Shown: positions 10,062 to 18,764 of the stretch, piece by piece | Position numbering within the stretch: position 1 is the stretch's first letter | Layout: each line of letters opens with the position of its first letter | From: Pseudomonadota bacterium | GTDB lineage: Bacteria > Pseudomonadota > Alphaproteobacteria > Rhizobiales > Beijerinckiaceae | NCBI GenBank assembly: GCA_021780435.1 | Contig: JAJXYV010000071.1 | Location: 1 to 49,035, forward strand | Length of the DNA: 49,035 nt | Reading direction: 5' to 3' | Position numbers and translations under genes: made by a program | Notes under the pieces: generated by a model | The model's input: the letters and a program-made list of their open reading frames with translations, nothing else | Databases searched by the model: none | Told to the model about the DNA's origin: nothing

Positions 10062-11945
10062 TCAAACAGACTTGTCTTCCCGCCCGGAGCTCGCGCCAAA
10101 ACCCTCGATCGTGGCCTCGACGCCTTCCAGCGCGGACAATTGGGCCCTGATATCGGCAAGGACTGCGAAATTGGCCTCGGACGGCTCCTCGGCGAGGCGG
10201 GTTTCCGCCTGCCGCAATTCCCTATTTAACGCCCGTTGCTTGTGGTGCAAGGCCAGAGCCTGCCGCAGGACCTCGTCTGCGTCATTTTCGTGAGCGTCCG
10301 GCCTTACGCACCATAATGTCGAAAGTGTGGCGTCGCGCGCCAAAGCGTCGATCTGCGCGCCAAAACCGCGCGCGGCGAGCCGCTCGCGCAGGTCGTGGGA
10401 CGTGTGGTCGGGCTCGGCCAGACCGAGCAGGGCGTCGCGCAGCCTTTCGCCCGCCGCGCCAGCGAATTCGAGCCGCGCCACGTCTTCGGCGTGGCGGACG
10501 AGGAGCCCCGGATGGTTGACCAGCAGCGCGAGGATGAGGTTTTCGCGCGGCGCCGACGCTTCCCGGCGGGCGGCGAACAGGCTCGATTGCAGCAAAGTGG
10601 AGCTGGCGGCGAGCGGCGCCCGCCGGGCCGCGTCGCGCGGCGCCCCGCGGCGGAAGCCCTCGGAAGGCTGCCGCGTCCGCCCGAACAGGTCGTTGAGCCG
10701 CGCGCGCAGGTCGTCGAGATAATGGCGGCGCAGGCTTTCGTCGCGAATCTGGCCCGCCGCCTCGCGCAGGCGGCGCTCCAACCCGGCGCGGCGCTCCGGC
10801 GTGTCGAGCGGCTGGGCCTCGGCCTCGCGCAGGAACAGCATCTCGACCAGCGGCTTGGCCGCCTCCAGCACCTTTCCGATCGCCTCGGCGCCGCCAGCGC
10901 GGGCGAGGTCGTCGGGGTCCTGGCCCTCGGGCAAAAGCGCGAAACGCAAGCTGCGGCCCGGCGCGATCAGCGGCAGGGCGGTCTCCAGCGCCCGGAACGC
11001 CGCCTTGCGCCCGGCGCGGTCGCCGTCGAAGCAGAGGATCGGCTCTTCCGCCATTTTCCAGAGCAATTCGCACTGGTCCGGCGTCAAGGCGGTGCCGAGC
11101 CCGGCGACCACATGGGGGAAGCCGGCGAGGCTCATCGCGATGACGTCGACATAGCCTTCGACGGCGACCACCGTCCCGCGCTCGTGCGCGGCCTTGCGGG
11201 CCCGGTGCAGGTTGTAGAGATTCGAACCCTTGTGGAAGAGCGGGGTCTCGGCGGAATTCTTGTATTTGGGCTGGATGTCCTTGGCGAGCGCCCGGCCGCC
11301 GAAGGCGATGACCCGCCCCGAGCGGTCGGAAATCGGGAACATCAGCCGGTCGCGGAAAAAGTCGTAGGGGACCGCGATGTCCGGGCCGTGGGTGAGCAGC
11401 CCGGCCTCGATCATGGTCTCGGCGGGGCAGCCCTTGCCCGCGAGATAATCGCGCAGGGCGAATTTTTCCACCGGAGAATAGCCGAGGCGGAAGCCATCGC
11501 GCGCCTCGGCGCCCAGGCCGCGCTCGGCGAGATAGGCCCGCGCCTTGGCGCCGGTGGGCGAGCGCAACTGCCGCTCGAAGAATTCTGCGGCCATTTCAAG
11601 GGCTTCAAGCGCCGTCGCCCGACGCCTTTCCGCCGCCGCCGCTTCGGGGGAGGCGACCGGCATCGGCAGGCCGGCCATGGCGGCGAGACGCTCGACCGCT
11701 TCCGGGAAACTGACGCCCTGGGTCTCCATCACGAAATTGAAATGGTCGCCGTTCTTGCCGGCCGAAAAATCGTAATAGAAGCCCTTCTGGTCGTTGACGA
11801 AGAAGGATGGGGTCTTTTCGGCGTTGAAGGGCGATAGGCCGCGCCATTCGCGACCTTCCTTCTTGAGCCGCACGCTTTGTCCCACGACCTCCGACAGGGG
11901 AAGGCGCGCCCGGATCTCATCGAGGAAGGACGGCGGGAACTTCAT
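10062..11945 (-). CDS. dnaG: DNA primase DnaG with a zinc-less N-terminal domain
   Basis: About 627 residues from ATG 11945 (MKFPPSFLDEIRARL), matching other DnaG starts; the track's earlier Met is not supported. The enzyme makes RNA primers for replication. The N-terminal domain is normally a CHC2 zinc ribbon (CPFH...HCFGCG), but here it reads GLSPFNAEKTPSFF and YYDFSAGKNGD, so all four usual ligand positions are Ser, Asn, Asp/Phe or Ala/Gly. The catalytic TOPRIM core is intact: VAVEGYVDVIAMSLAGF and FDGDRAGRKAA. I recall similar N-termini in other Hyphomicrobiales, so it is probably a lineage trait and not damage. A helicase-binding C-terminal region follows. Confidence 0.95.
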   Translation of the reverse strand: MKFPPSFLDEIRARLPLSEVVGQSVRLKKEGREWRGLSPFNAEKTPSFFVNDQKGFYYDFSAGKNGDHFNFVMETQGVSFPEAVERLAAMAGLPMPVASPEAAAAERRRATALEALEMAAEFFERQLRSPTGAKARAYLAERGLGAEARDGFRLGYSPVEKFALRDYLAGKGCPAETMIEAGLLTHGPDIAVPYDFFRDRLMFPISDRSGRVIAFGGRALAKDIQPKYKNSAETPLFHKGSNLYNLHRARKAAHERGTVVAVEGYVDVIAMSLAGFPHVVAGLGTALTPDQCELLWKMAEEPILCFDGDRAGRKAAFRALETALPLIAPGRSLRFALLPEGQDPDDLARAGGAEAIGKVLEAAKPLVEMLFLREAEAQPLDTPERRAGLERRLREAAGQIRDESLRRHYLDDLRARLNDLFGRTRQPSEGFRRGAPRDAARRAPLAASSTLLQSSLFAARREASAPRENLILALLVNHPGLLVRHAEDVARLEFAGAAGERLRDALLGLAEPDHTSHDLRERLAARGFGAQIDALARDATLSTLWCVRPDAHENDADEVLRQALALHHKQRALNRELRQAETRLAEEPSEANFAVLADIRAQLSALEGVEATIEGFGASSGREDKSV

Positions 11946-12055
11946 GTTTTTCCGTGAATCGGCTTTCAGAATTAATTGGGCGCCCTGGCCGCGTGGCGCA
12001 ACGCCTTTCACGGCTTATCGCCGTAATTCACAAGACAGGCCAGCGAATCCGGCGT

Positions 12056-13153
12056 TCAGGCGGCGAAACGCGCCTTGAGGGAGCCAAACGCGTTCCGGGT
12101 CGCGGCGGCGAAGGCGCTCTTGCGGGCGAGCGCCGGCTTTTCGACGAGGCGCCAGGACAGCATGGCGACGGGAAAGACGACGGCGATGGCGAGGATGGTC
12201 AGAAGCTCCGGGGAAATGTCAGGCTTGAGGGCGATCAGGGTCTGCTGGATCGGAAAGGCGTAGATATAGACGCCATAGGAATAATCGCCCTTGGGCTCGA
12301 AAGCGCGCGGCGGTCCGCCCCGGGCATAGGCGGCAATCAGCACGAAGAGCGGAAAGACCGGCATGTAGACATAGAGCAGGGCCGGCTTCGACATGGCGCC
12401 AAGGAGCAGGACGGCGCCGAGCACGGGGAGAGCCAGGCGCGAAAGCCTGATGCGCCCGGCATGGAGGAAGATCGTGGCGCCCGCCGCGAACATGGCCGCG
12501 TTCATCGCGCCCAGATTGAACTGTCCCTCCCGCCAGAAATCGACGCCGATGGAGAGAAAGCCGGCGCCCGCGGCGAGCGGCGCGAGAATCCGGAACGCGG
12601 CCAGGCGGATTGTCGGCGCCGCCGCCAGCACGATCCAGCCGAACGCCAGGATGGCGTACATCCGCAGTTCGAGCGGAAGCGTCCACAGCGAGCGGTTGAA
12701 CTGGCCGTCGGCGGCGTTGTTCTCGAAAACGCCGGGGAGATAGTAGCGCACGCCATTGAAAAGAGTGGCCCCGCGCCAGAAATATTCGTGGGTCTTGGGC
12801 GAGCCAAGGTAGTCGGCGGCGGGCAGGGTCGTGAGAGCGAGGCCGAACCCGAAGACGGTGACGATCAGCATCGTCCAAAGACCGGGGAAGATCCGCAGGC
12901 AGCGGGACCAGAGATAGAGATTGATGTCATGGCGCTGGAAAAGGCTGCCGGTGACGAGGAAGCCGCTGATGACGAAAAACGCGTTGACCGCCATGCCGCC
13001 GAAGGACAACGGATAGCCATGGACGAGCAGGTCGAACCACATGACCGCGCCCTTCAGCACGTAACTATGGGCCAGGAGCACGACCAGGGCGGCGCTCACG
13101 CGCAACAGGTTGAAATGGTTGTTCCGGTCTCCGAGCCGGTCGCTCAGGTGCAT
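12056..13153 (-). CDS. Acyltransferase 3 family membrane protein (OafA/YrhL type)
   Basis: 365 residues, almost wholly membrane-embedded with about ten hydrophobic segments. The start LRVSAALVVLLAHSYV has the family's catalytic-like His in the first helix, and GGMAVNAFFVISGFLVTGSL followed by RCLRIFPGLW is the acyltransferase-3 signature. Such proteins O-acylate lipopolysaccharide, capsule, nodulation factor or other glycans at the inner membrane. No glycan genes flank it, so the acceptor cannot be inferred. It is transcribed toward dnaG but separated from it by about 110 bases, and diverges from panB. Confidence 0.9.
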   Translation of the reverse strand: MHLSDRLGDRNNHFNLLRVSAALVVLLAHSYVLKGAVMWFDLLVHGYPLSFGGMAVNAFFVISGFLVTGSLFQRHDINLYLWSRCLRIFPGLWTMLIVTVFGFGLALTTLPAADYLGSPKTHEYFWRGATLFNGVRYYLPGVFENNAADGQFNRSLWTLPLELRMYAILAFGWIVLAAAPTIRLAAFRILAPLAAGAGFLSIGVDFWREGQFNLGAMNAAMFAAGATIFLHAGRIRLSRLALPVLGAVLLLGAMSKPALLYVYMPVFPLFVLIAAYARGGPPRAFEPKGDYSYGVYIYAFPIQQTLIALKPDISPELLTILAIAVVFPVAMLSWRLVEKPALARKSAFAAATRNAFGSLKARFAA

Positions 13154-13327
13154 TCAATCGATCCGGGATGGCGGCGAAGAGGCGGTCGGAAATGCGCGCA
13201 AGATGCGGGCTTTTCCGTGGCGGCCCCGCCTCGAAGCCGCCCAACTTTTGTTCCCTAACCAATAATCGCCGTTCAGGCCAGTGGAATCGGGCCGCGCGCG
13301 GTCCGCGAAAAAGGATATAAGGGCGAC

Positions 13328-14155
13328 ATGAAAATGCGCATGATTTCCCGATTCGCAGAAATGAAGCGTCTGGGCGAGAAGATCGCCATGCTGACCGCCT
13401 ATGACGCCCCGCAGGCGCGGGCGCAGCAGGAGGCGCGGGTTGACGCGATCCTCGTCGGCGACAGCGTAGGCGTGAACATTCTCGGCTATGCGAGCGAGCG
13501 CGAGGTGACGCTCGCGGACATGGCTCACCACACCAGGGCGGTCCGGCGCGGCGCGCCGGAGGCCTTCATCCTCTCGGACCTGCCCTTCGCGACCTATGAC
13601 TCGCCGGAACAGGCTGTGGCCAGCGCCAAATATCTGCAGCAGGCCGGCGCCGACGCGGTGAAATTCGAAGGCGCCCACCCGGAACTCGTCCAGGTGCTCG
13701 CCGCGGCCGGCGTTCCGGTGTGCGGTCACCTCGGCTATGAGCCGCAGCATTGCGAAAGGCGAGTGCACGGCAAGACCTTCGAGGAAGCTTCGAAAATCTT
13801 CGCCGACGCCAAGATTCTCGACGAGGCGGGGGTCTTCATGCTGGTGATCGAACTGGCGCCGGCGGAGCTCGCAGCCGCCATTACGCGCGCCGTCAAGGCG
13901 GCGACGATCGGCATCGGCGCCGGGCCGCACACCGACGGTCAGGTTCTCGTCTTCCCGGACGTGCTCGGCTACACCGAGCGCAATTTCCGCCACAACCGCC
14001 GCTATGCGGAGGTCGGCGCGGCCATGCGGAACTCGGCGGCGGCCTATCTGCAGGACGTCCGCGCCGGCGCCTTCCCGACCATGGCCAATTGCTCCGCCAT
14101 GCCAGCCGAGGCTCTCGCCCAGTTCGAGGCGGAAATCCTCGAACGACAATCTTAG
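13328..14155 (+). CDS. panB: 3-methyl-2-oxobutanoate hydroxymethyltransferase (PanB)
   Basis: 275 residues, slightly longer than the typical 264. PanB uses methylene-THF to hydroxymethylate 2-oxoisovalerate, the first step of pantothenate synthesis. Recognisable pieces: KIAMLTAYDAPQAR, ILVGDSVGVNILG (metal-binding Asp), MAHHTRAVRRGA, LPFATYDSPEQA, VKFEGAHPE, GHLGYEPQ, LVIELAPAELA (catalytic Glu region) and TIGIGAGPHTDGQVLV. The C-terminal third differs from E. coli (TERNFRHNRRYAEVG instead of the usual GHIPKF region), so it may be a divergent or paralogous PanB. AAGGGCGAC precedes ATG 13328. panC is not adjacent. Confidence 0.85.
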   Translation: MKMRMISRFAEMKRLGEKIAMLTAYDAPQARAQQEARVDAILVGDSVGVNILGYASEREVTLADMAHHTRAVRRGAPEAFILSDLPFATYDSPEQAVASAKYLQQAGADAVKFEGAHPELVQVLAAAGVPVCGHLGYEPQHCERRVHGKTFEEASKIFADAKILDEAGVFMLVIELAPAELAAAITRAVKAATIGIGAGPHTDGQVLVFPDVLGYTERNFRHNRRYAEVGAAMRNSAAAYLQDVRAGAFPTMANCSAMPAEALAQFEAEILERQS

Positions 14156-14356
14156 GCGGAGCCGCCCGCTCGACCGAACCGCGCGTTTCGATGACAAGAC
14201 CTCGCCGCCGCTTCTTTCGTGGGCGCGGAACGAGTTCTCTTGCAAGGGCGCGGAAGACGGCTAATCTGGACAAGGAAAAACGGCGTCGCGCCATTCTGGC
14301 GCGACGACCGGAGCCGAAAACTAAAAAAATTGTCGGCCGCCGAACGGGAGGAAAAG

Positions 14357-14650
14357 ATGTGCCATTTCTTCGCCAGTCAGCACCCGGACTCCTACGCCTT
14401 CGAGACGCGCTCGATCCGGTTGAACGGCCAGTCGACCAGCATTCGGCTTGAAAAGATCTTCTGGCGCCTTCTCGAACAGATCGCCCGCCAGCAGGACATG
14501 AGCGTGCCGCGCTTCATCTCGACCCTGCATGGCGAGGTTCTCAATCTGTGGGGCGAGGTGGCGAATTTCACCTCCCATCTGCGCTGCATCTGCGTCGTCG
14601 CCCTGGAGAACGGGCCGGAAGCGGCGCTGGAGCGGCGGCGGGTCGCCTGA
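14357..14650 (+). CDS. Ribbon-helix-helix domain protein
   Basis: 97 residues from ATG 14357, preceded by GGGAGGAAAAG, an unusually good ribosome-binding site; the track ORF begins earlier without support. The core RSIRLNGQSTSIRLEKIFWR, then LLEQIARQQDMSVPRFISTL, fits the RHH_4-type domain (beta strand followed by two helices) common in alphaproteobacteria, ending FTSHLRCICVVALE. These proteins probably bind DNA as dimers, but targets are unknown. It precedes the glyoxalase-like and GMC dehydrogenase genes on the same strand by short gaps and could regulate them; this is inference from position only. Confidence 0.8.
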   Translation: MCHFFASQHPDSYAFETRSIRLNGQSTSIRLEKIFWRLLEQIARQQDMSVPRFISTLHGEVLNLWGEVANFTSHLRCICVVALENGPEAALERRRVA

Positions 14651-14753
14651 CAAATTCTGACCGGACGTAACATCGGAATACCACCCGCGGCTTCGGTCTG
14701 CGGCTAGTCTTTCTTCCGCATGCGCATCGCGCGACAAGCAGGAAAGGCAGAAG

Positions 14754-15149
14754 ATGGCGAAGGCGATTCACGCCATGATCCGCGTTCTCGACGAACAGCG
14801 GTCGCTCGATTTCTATGACAAGGCCTTCGGGCTGAAAGTGTCCAGCCGGCTGGACTTTCCCGGCTTCACCCTGATCTACCTGCGCAATCCGGAAGCCGAT
14901 TTCGAAATCGAGCTGACGGTCAACAAGGGCCGCGCCGAACCTTACGCGCAGGGCGAGGCCTATGGCCATATCGCCTTCGTCGTGGACGACCTCGCGGCGG
15001 AGCACGCCCGTTTTCAGAGCCTTGGCCTCAATCCGCTCGACATCAAGGAATTCGCGCCGGACGGGAGCCTGATCGCGCGCTTTTTCTTCGTCCAGGACCC
15101 GGACGGCTACAAATACGAGGTGCTGCAGCGTCACGGCCATTATCGATAA
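14754..15149 (+). CDS. Glyoxalase I / lactoylglutathione lyase-like VOC protein
   Basis: 131 residues, a single-chain vicinal-oxygen-chelate protein made of two beta-alpha-beta-beta-beta modules. It begins AIHAMIRVLDEQRSLDFYDK and carries the expected metal-ligand positions: His near residue 5, Glu in ADFEIELTVN, His in AYGHIAFVVDD and Glu in GYKYEVLQRHG. The full ligand set and length fit GloA, which converts the methylglyoxal-glutathione hemithioacetal to lactoylglutathione, though other VOC lyases look alike. CAGGAAAGG lies upstream of ATG 14754. It sits just before the GMC dehydrogenase pair, so removal of a reactive aldehyde made by that enzyme is a possible link. Confidence 0.82.
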   Translation: MAKAIHAMIRVLDEQRSLDFYDKAFGLKVSSRLDFPGFTLIYLRNPEADFEIELTVNKGRAEPYAQGEAYGHIAFVVDDLAAEHARFQSLGLNPLDIKEFAPDGSLIARFFFVQDPDGYKYEVLQRHGHYR

Positions 15150-15227
15150 CGCAGGCTTGCGCGCGCCGCAGAAGCCCCGAACGGGCCGCGGCGCGCTGAA
15201 CACCAGAAAAGCTCAAGGGAGAAGCTC

Positions 15228-15776
15228 ATGCTCGGACACCACGGCGCCCACGCGCCTCATTCACCTGGTCGACGTCTGTTTCTGAGGCGGTCGTCGGAAA
15301 TCGCCTTCGCCGCGGCGGTCGCGGTCAGTTCAGGCGGCGCGCTGATCAGCGCCACCGAAGCCTGGGGGCTCGAGGTCAAGGGATTGCAGCCCGAAACCAT
15401 GAAAACCCTGATCCTGATGTCGCGCGACATCTATCCGCACGACCGCCTCGCCGACCGCTATTACGCGATCGCGGCAAAGCCCTTCGACGAGAAGGCGGCG
15501 GCCGATCCGGCGCAGAAAGACATGTTCGAAAAGGGCGTGGCCGCGCTCAACGCCTTGGCGGGGCCGGGCGGCTATGTCGGAACCGGCTGGGAGGCCGATC
15601 GCGTCGCCCTCCTGCACAAGATCTCGGACCAGCCGATGTTCGAGGCGGTGCGCTCGACGCTTGTCGTGTCTCTCTACAACCAACAGGAGATCTGGCCGAT
15701 CTTCGGCTACGAGGGCGAGTCCTTTTCCAAGGGCGGCTACATCCATCGCGGCTTCGACGACCTCGACTGGCTGTGA
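15228..15776 (+). CDS. Tat-exported dehydrogenase small subunit (gluconate 2-dehydrogenase subunit 3-like)
   Basis: 182 residues with a twin-arginine signal near residues 15-45 (GRRLFLRRSSEIAFAAAVAV). The mature part, with MKTLILMSRDIYPHDRLADR early and YNQQEIWPIFGYEGESFSKG late, looks like the gamma subunit that accompanies membrane gluconate, sorbitol and FAD-glucose dehydrogenases. In those complexes the small subunit carries the only export signal and takes the folded flavoprotein through the Tat pore. GGGAGAAGCTC precedes the ATG. The GMC flavoprotein starts 24 bases downstream and itself lacks a signal peptide, which fits that scheme. Confidence 0.85.
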   Translation: MLGHHGAHAPHSPGRRLFLRRSSEIAFAAAVAVSSGGALISATEAWGLEVKGLQPETMKTLILMSRDIYPHDRLADRYYAIAAKPFDEKAAADPAQKDMFEKGVAALNALAGPGGYVGTGWEADRVALLHKISDQPMFEAVRSTLVVSLYNQQEIWPIFGYEGESFSKGGYIHRGFDDLDWL

Positions 15777-15800
15777 ACGACACGAATTCGGGAGAGGACA

Positions 15801-17372
15801 ATGGCTGCAAAATTCGACCTCAACGACGACAATGTCGTCGTCATCATCGGCTCCGGCGCCGGCGGCGGAACGCTCGGCAACGAACTGGCGCAAAAGGGCG
15901 TGAATGTCGTCATTCTCGAAGCGGGCAAGCGATATACGATCGAGGATTTCATCAATGACGAGTGGGCGAGCTTCGCCCAGCTCGCCTGGACCGACGCGCG
16001 CACGACCTCGGGGACCTGGCGGGTCGCCAAGAACTTCCCCAATCTTCCGGCCTGGATCGTCAAGGCGGTCGGCGGCACCACCACCCATTGGGCCGGCGCG
16101 TCGCTGCGTTTCCAGCCCCATGAATTCAAGGCGCTCACGACCTATGGCAAGGTCGAGGGCGCCAATCTGCACGACTGGCCGCTGACGCTGGAGGAGATGG
16201 AGCCCTTCTACGCCCGCGCCGAGGACAAGATGGGCGTGACGCGCACCAACGGCCTCCCCGGCCTGCCCGGCAACAATAATTTCAAGGTGTTCAAGGCCGG
16301 CGCCGACAAGCTCGGCTACAAGGAATGCAACACTGGGCATATGGCGATCAATTCGGTTCCGCGCGACAACCGCAATTCCTGCCAGCAGACCGGTTTCTGC
16401 TTCCAGGGCTGCAAATGGGGCGCGAAATGGTCCACGCTCTATACCGAAATTCCCAAGGGCGAGACGACCGGCCACATGGAAGTCCGCCCCGAGTCGCGGG
16501 TGCTGCGGGTCGAGCACGACGATTCCGGCAAGGTCAACGCCGTCGTCTATGTCGACAAGGACGGAGCCCGGCAGCGCCAGAAGGCGCGGATCGTCTGCGT
16601 CGCCGGCAATTCCATCGAAAGCCCGCGCCTGCTCCTCAATTCCGCCTCGTCGAAATATCCCGACGGCCTCGGCAATTCCTCCGGCCAGGTGGGCCGCAAT
16701 TACATGCGCCATGTCACCGGCTCGGTCTATGGCGTGTTCGAAAAGCCGGTGCACATGTATCGCGGCACGACCATGGCCGGGATCATCCGCGACGAGGCGC
16801 GCAACGATCCGGGCCGCGGCTTCGTCGGCGGTTATGAGTTCGAGACGCTTTCGCTCGGCATTCCCTTCATGGCGGCCTTTCTCGATCCGGGCGCCTGGGG
16901 CCGCTCCTTCACCAGCGCCATGGACGATTATCCGAACATGGCCGGCATGTGGATCGTCGGCGAGGACATGCCGCAGGAAAGCAATCGCGTCACCCTCAGC
17001 CCGACGGTCAAGGACAAGTTCGGCCTGCCAGTCGCCGACGTCCATTTCGACGATCATCCCAATGACGTCGCCATGCGCAGCCACGCCTATGGCCAGGGAC
17101 AGAAGCTCTATGACGCGGTCGGCGCGGTCCGGACCCTCCCGACGCCGCCCTATCCCTCGACCCATAATCTCGGGACCAACCGCATGAGCGAGAAGGCAAG
17201 CGATGGCGTGGTCAACAAATGGGGCCAGAGCCACGACATCAGGAACCTGTTCGTGTCCGACGGCAGCCAGTTCACGACCGGCGGGGCGGAAAACCCGACT
17301 CTGACCATCGTGGCCCTGGCGATCCGGCAGGCCGAATATATCGCCGCGCAGATGAACGCTCGGGCGATCTGA
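15801..17372 (+). CDS. GMC-family FAD dehydrogenase with a Cys cluster
   Basis: 523 residues. FAD-binding motif VVIIGSGAGGGTLGNELAQ near residue 12, ending with ILEAGKRY; substrate-domain landmarks WIVKAVGGTTTHWAGASLRF; C-terminal catalytic His/Asn regions STHNLGTNRM and TGGAENPTLTIVALAIRQ. Near residue 195 lies NSCQQTGFCFQGCKWGAK, with Cys spacing C-x5-C-x3-C. The same spacing, as I recall it, holds the 3Fe-4S cluster in FAD-dependent glucose dehydrogenase. That predicts a quinone- or cytochrome-linked periplasmic dehydrogenase and not an oxidase. Partner: the Tat small subunit upstream. The multihaem cytochrome c subunit usually encoded next is absent, since carA follows in the opposite direction. 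Substrate unknown (a polyol, sugar or alcohol). Confidence 0.9.
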   Translation: MAAKFDLNDDNVVVIIGSGAGGGTLGNELAQKGVNVVILEAGKRYTIEDFINDEWASFAQLAWTDARTTSGTWRVAKNFPNLPAWIVKAVGGTTTHWAGASLRFQPHEFKALTTYGKVEGANLHDWPLTLEEMEPFYARAEDKMGVTRTNGLPGLPGNNNFKVFKAGADKLGYKECNTGHMAINSVPRDNRNSCQQTGFCFQGCKWGAKWSTLYTEIPKGETTGHMEVRPESRVLRVEHDDSGKVNAVVYVDKDGARQRQKARIVCVAGNSIESPRLLLNSASSKYPDGLGNSSGQVGRNYMRHVTGSVYGVFEKPVHMYRGTTMAGIIRDEARNDPGRGFVGGYEFETLSLGIPFMAAFLDPGAWGRSFTSAMDDYPNMAGMWIVGEDMPQESNRVTLSPTVKDKFGLPVADVHFDDHPNDVAMRSHAYGQGQKLYDAVGAVRTLPTPPYPSTHNLGTNRMSEKASDGVVNKWGQSHDIRNLFVSDGSQFTTGGAENPTLTIVALAIRQAEYIAAQMNARAI

Positions 17373-17380
17373 CCTGACGA

Positions 17381-17421
17381 ACCAAAAAAAAGCGCCGGCC
17401 GTCGCGTGACGCCCGGCGCTT
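17381..17421 (-). terminator. Terminator downstream of carA
   Basis: AGCGCCGG and CCGGCGCT flank a loop of about 13 bases, with eight As on the left side that become a U-run on the reverse strand. It therefore fits best as the carA terminator; it also lies just past the GMC stop codon. Confidence 0.75.
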
Positions 17422-17440
17422 CGCATTTTCCGCGGCCTTT

Positions 17441-18631
17441 TTACGCCGCGCGGCGCTTTTCCATCATTTCGATGAAGCGCGCGAAGAGATAATGGCTGTC
17501 CTGCGGGCCGGGCGAGGCCTCGGGATGGTGCTGGACCGAGAAGGCCGGGCGGTCGGTCAAGGCGATGCCGCAATTCGAGCCGTCGAACAGGGACTTGTGG
17601 GTCTCGACCGCATTGGCCGGCAGGCTGGCCGGATCGACCGCGAAACCGTGGTTCATCGAGACGATTTCGACCTTGTGGGTGGTGAAATCCTTGACCGGAT
17701 GATTGGCGCCGTGGTGGCCCTGGCGCATTTTCATCGTTTTGGCGCCGACGGCGAGGGCCATCATCTGGTGGCCCAGACAAATGCCGAAGGTCGGAATGCG
17801 GGCTTCAAGGATCTTGCGAATGGTCGGCACGGCATATTTGCCAGTTTCCGCCGGATCGCCGGGGCCGTTGGAGAGAAAGACGCCGTCGGGCTTGAGCGCG
17901 AGAATCTCTTCCGCGCTGGCCGTCGCCGGCACGACTTTCACGTCGCAGCCGGCTTCCGCCAGCAGGCGCAGGATGTTGCGCTTCACGCCGAAGTCCAGCG
18001 CCACGACCTTGTATCTGGTCCCGTCCTGAGCGCCATAGCCCGAGCCGAGCTTCCAGGTCGTTTCCGTCCAGCCGTAGTTTTTGGCGGCGGTGACGCCGGG
18101 CACGAGGTCCATTCCGTTGATCCCGGGCCAGGCCGCAGCTTCCTTCCTGAGCGCGTCGAGGTCGAAGACGCCGTCGGGATCATGGGCGATGACCGCATTG
18201 GGCATGCCCTTTTCGCGGATCAGGACGGTGAGGGCGCGGGTGTCGATTCCGGCGAGGCCGATGATCCCGCGCGCCTTGAGCCATTCGTCGAAACCCTTGC
18301 GGGCGCGGAAATTCGAAGGCGCGGTCACGGGGGACTGGACGATCGCCCCGCGCGCGCCCTGGACATGTTCGATATCGACGGTCTCGACGTCCTCGTCATT
18401 GGCGCCGACATTGCCGATGTGGGGAAAGGTGAAGGTGACGATCTGTCCGGCATAGGATGGGTCGGTCAGGATTTCCTGATAACCGGTCATCGCCGTGTTG
18501 AAGCAGACCTCGCCAACGGCCTTGCCGGTCGCGCCGAAGCCGACGCCTTCGATCACCGTTCCGTCCGCCATGACCAGCAAGGCGGTGGGCTTGGGCTTTA
18601 CCCAACCCTGTTCTTTGGCTTGATCCTGCAT
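17441..18631 (-). CDS. carA: Carbamoyl-phosphate synthase small subunit
   Basis: 396 residues from ATG 18631 (MQDQAKEQGWVKPKPTALLV); the upstream 95 codons in the track are not part of the family. CarA is the glutaminase subunit feeding ammonia to CarB for arginine and pyrimidine synthesis. Motifs: FNTAMTGYQEILTDPSYAGQ and TFTFPHIGNVG in the N-terminal domain, LSNGPGDP, the nucleophile FGICLGHQMMALAVG near residue 285, KMRQGHHGANHPVKD and the catalytic His in VQHHPEASPGP. carB is not in the window. The yqeY gene diverges from it, the frequent alphaproteobacterial arrangement. Confidence 0.97.
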   Translation of the reverse strand: MQDQAKEQGWVKPKPTALLVMADGTVIEGVGFGATGKAVGEVCFNTAMTGYQEILTDPSYAGQIVTFTFPHIGNVGANDEDVETVDIEHVQGARGAIVQSPVTAPSNFRARKGFDEWLKARGIIGLAGIDTRALTVLIREKGMPNAVIAHDPDGVFDLDALRKEAAAWPGINGMDLVPGVTAAKNYGWTETTWKLGSGYGAQDGTRYKVVALDFGVKRNILRLLAEAGCDVKVVPATASAEEILALKPDGVFLSNGPGDPAETGKYAVPTIRKILEARIPTFGICLGHQMMALAVGAKTMKMRQGHHGANHPVKDFTTHKVEIVSMNHGFAVDPASLPANAVETHKSLFDGSNCGIALTDRPAFSVQHHPEASPGPQDSHYLFARFIEMMEKRRAA

Positions 18632-18764
18632 CCTGACCACTCTAGAGATTTGCGCGGATGAGCCGCCTCCGGCGGGCCCTCGACCGCTTGCATTTAAGAG
18701 GGTTGTTTTCCGCGCGCAAGTTTTGTGAGCAATTTGGCGGGCGGAGATGGAACAGGAAGAGATC

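Noticed and set aside
11954-13258. 434-residue plus-strand ORF opposite the acyltransferase gene
   Set aside because: Highly charged Arg/Glu/Asp/Gly composition mirrors a membrane protein on the other strand; the acyltransferase-3 motifs settle the coding strand.
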